DNA from: Opitutia bacterium
Lineage (GTDB): Bacteria > Verrucomicrobiota > Verrucomicrobiia > Opitutales > Opitutaceae
Assembly (NCBI GenBank): GCA_003157575.1
Contig: PMKA01000346.1
Span: 202 to 6,499 of the forward strand
Direction: 5' to 3'
DNA: 6,298 nt
Numbering within the stretch: position 1 is the first letter of the stretch; each line of letters begins with the position of its first letter. Made by a program: the position numbers and the translations under genes. This document shows, piece after piece, positions 6,228-6,298 of this stretch. Under the pieces are notes generated by a model, which did no database searches, was not told the origin of the DNA, and saw only the letters and a program-made list of their open reading frames with translations.

Positions 6228-6298
6228 TCACGCCGGGCTTTTGGCTGCAGGCTTCACGGCCGGTCCGGTGTCATTCGAGATCATGTACCAGGTGACTT
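6228..6298 (-). CDS. C-terminal end of an unidentified gene, N-terminus beyond the right edge
   Basis: Of the three minus-strand frames entering from the right edge, two stop within 30 bases, while the third stays open for 23 codons to a TGA at 6228-6230. It reads VTWYMISNDTGPAVKPAAKSPA and ends in an Ala/Lys/Pro-rich tail typical of a disordered C-terminus. The family cannot be recognised from so little. It is 84 bases upstream of, and on the same strand as, the ABC importer genes, so it could share their transcript. A chance open frame this short in GC-rich DNA cannot be excluded. Confidence 0.4.
   Translation of the reverse strand, partial: VTWYMISNDTGPAVKPAAKSPA

Noticed and set aside
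1..6298. tRNA, rRNA, CRISPR array, insertion sequence or attachment site
   Set aside because: No regularly spaced repeats, transposase frame, terminal inverted repeats or tRNA-like folds were seen on reading.

Overview
This is a GC-rich stretch of bacterial chromosome with two transport systems and one HipA-type kinase gene between them. Codons end mostly in G or C. The proteins are of Gram-negative type, with a periplasmic sugar-binding domain and a Sec signal peptide. The carbohydrate-uptake content and the fused ABC architecture suggest a polysaccharide-degrading Gram-negative; Verrucomicrobiota (Opitutales-like) is my guess. That is inference only: no rRNA, tRNA or phylogenetic marker is present.

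Layout from left to right: (1) positions 1-1078, minus strand, hold the first 359 residues of a GPH/MelB-family sugar:cation symporter, whose C-terminus lies beyond the left edge. (2) Positions 1079-1440 are a 362-base divergent intergenic region. Its GC-rich half carries a long hairpin, and its AT-rich half carries a duplicated 9-mer and a promoter placed for an almost leaderless transcript. (3) Positions 1441-2820, plus strand, encode a complete 459-residue HipA-family protein of the YjjJ type, with an N-terminal winged-helix DNA-binding segment and a C-terminal HipA kinase fold with its key residues present. There is no separate hipB antitoxin. A likely intrinsic terminator follows at 2836-2868. 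(4) Positions 2923-6143, minus strand, are a two-gene ABC sugar importer (CUT1 class): a 786-residue protein joining a periplasmic solute-binding domain to a MalF-type permease, then a 287-residue MalG-type permease. The two genes share a 4-base ATGA overlap and each has a strong Shine-Dalgarno sequence. (5) Positions 6228-6298, minus strand, appear to be the last 23 codons of a further gene, 84 bases upstream of the importer.

The ABC operon would assemble a MalF/MalG heterodimer with its receptor covalently attached. The ATPase subunit is not encoded here, so it must come from elsewhere, for example a shared MsmX/MalK-type protein. The symporter offers a second, ion-driven sugar route. The HipA/YjjJ gene converges on the ABC operon and is divergent from the symporter. 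It may be an independent gene or a regulator of its neighbours; the sequence does not decide this.

The points most worth a second look are the receptor-permease fusion in a CUT1 importer (with an extra membrane helix that makes the topology work), the stand-alone wHTH-HipA protein with its possible self-operator, and the long hairpin in the divergent region.
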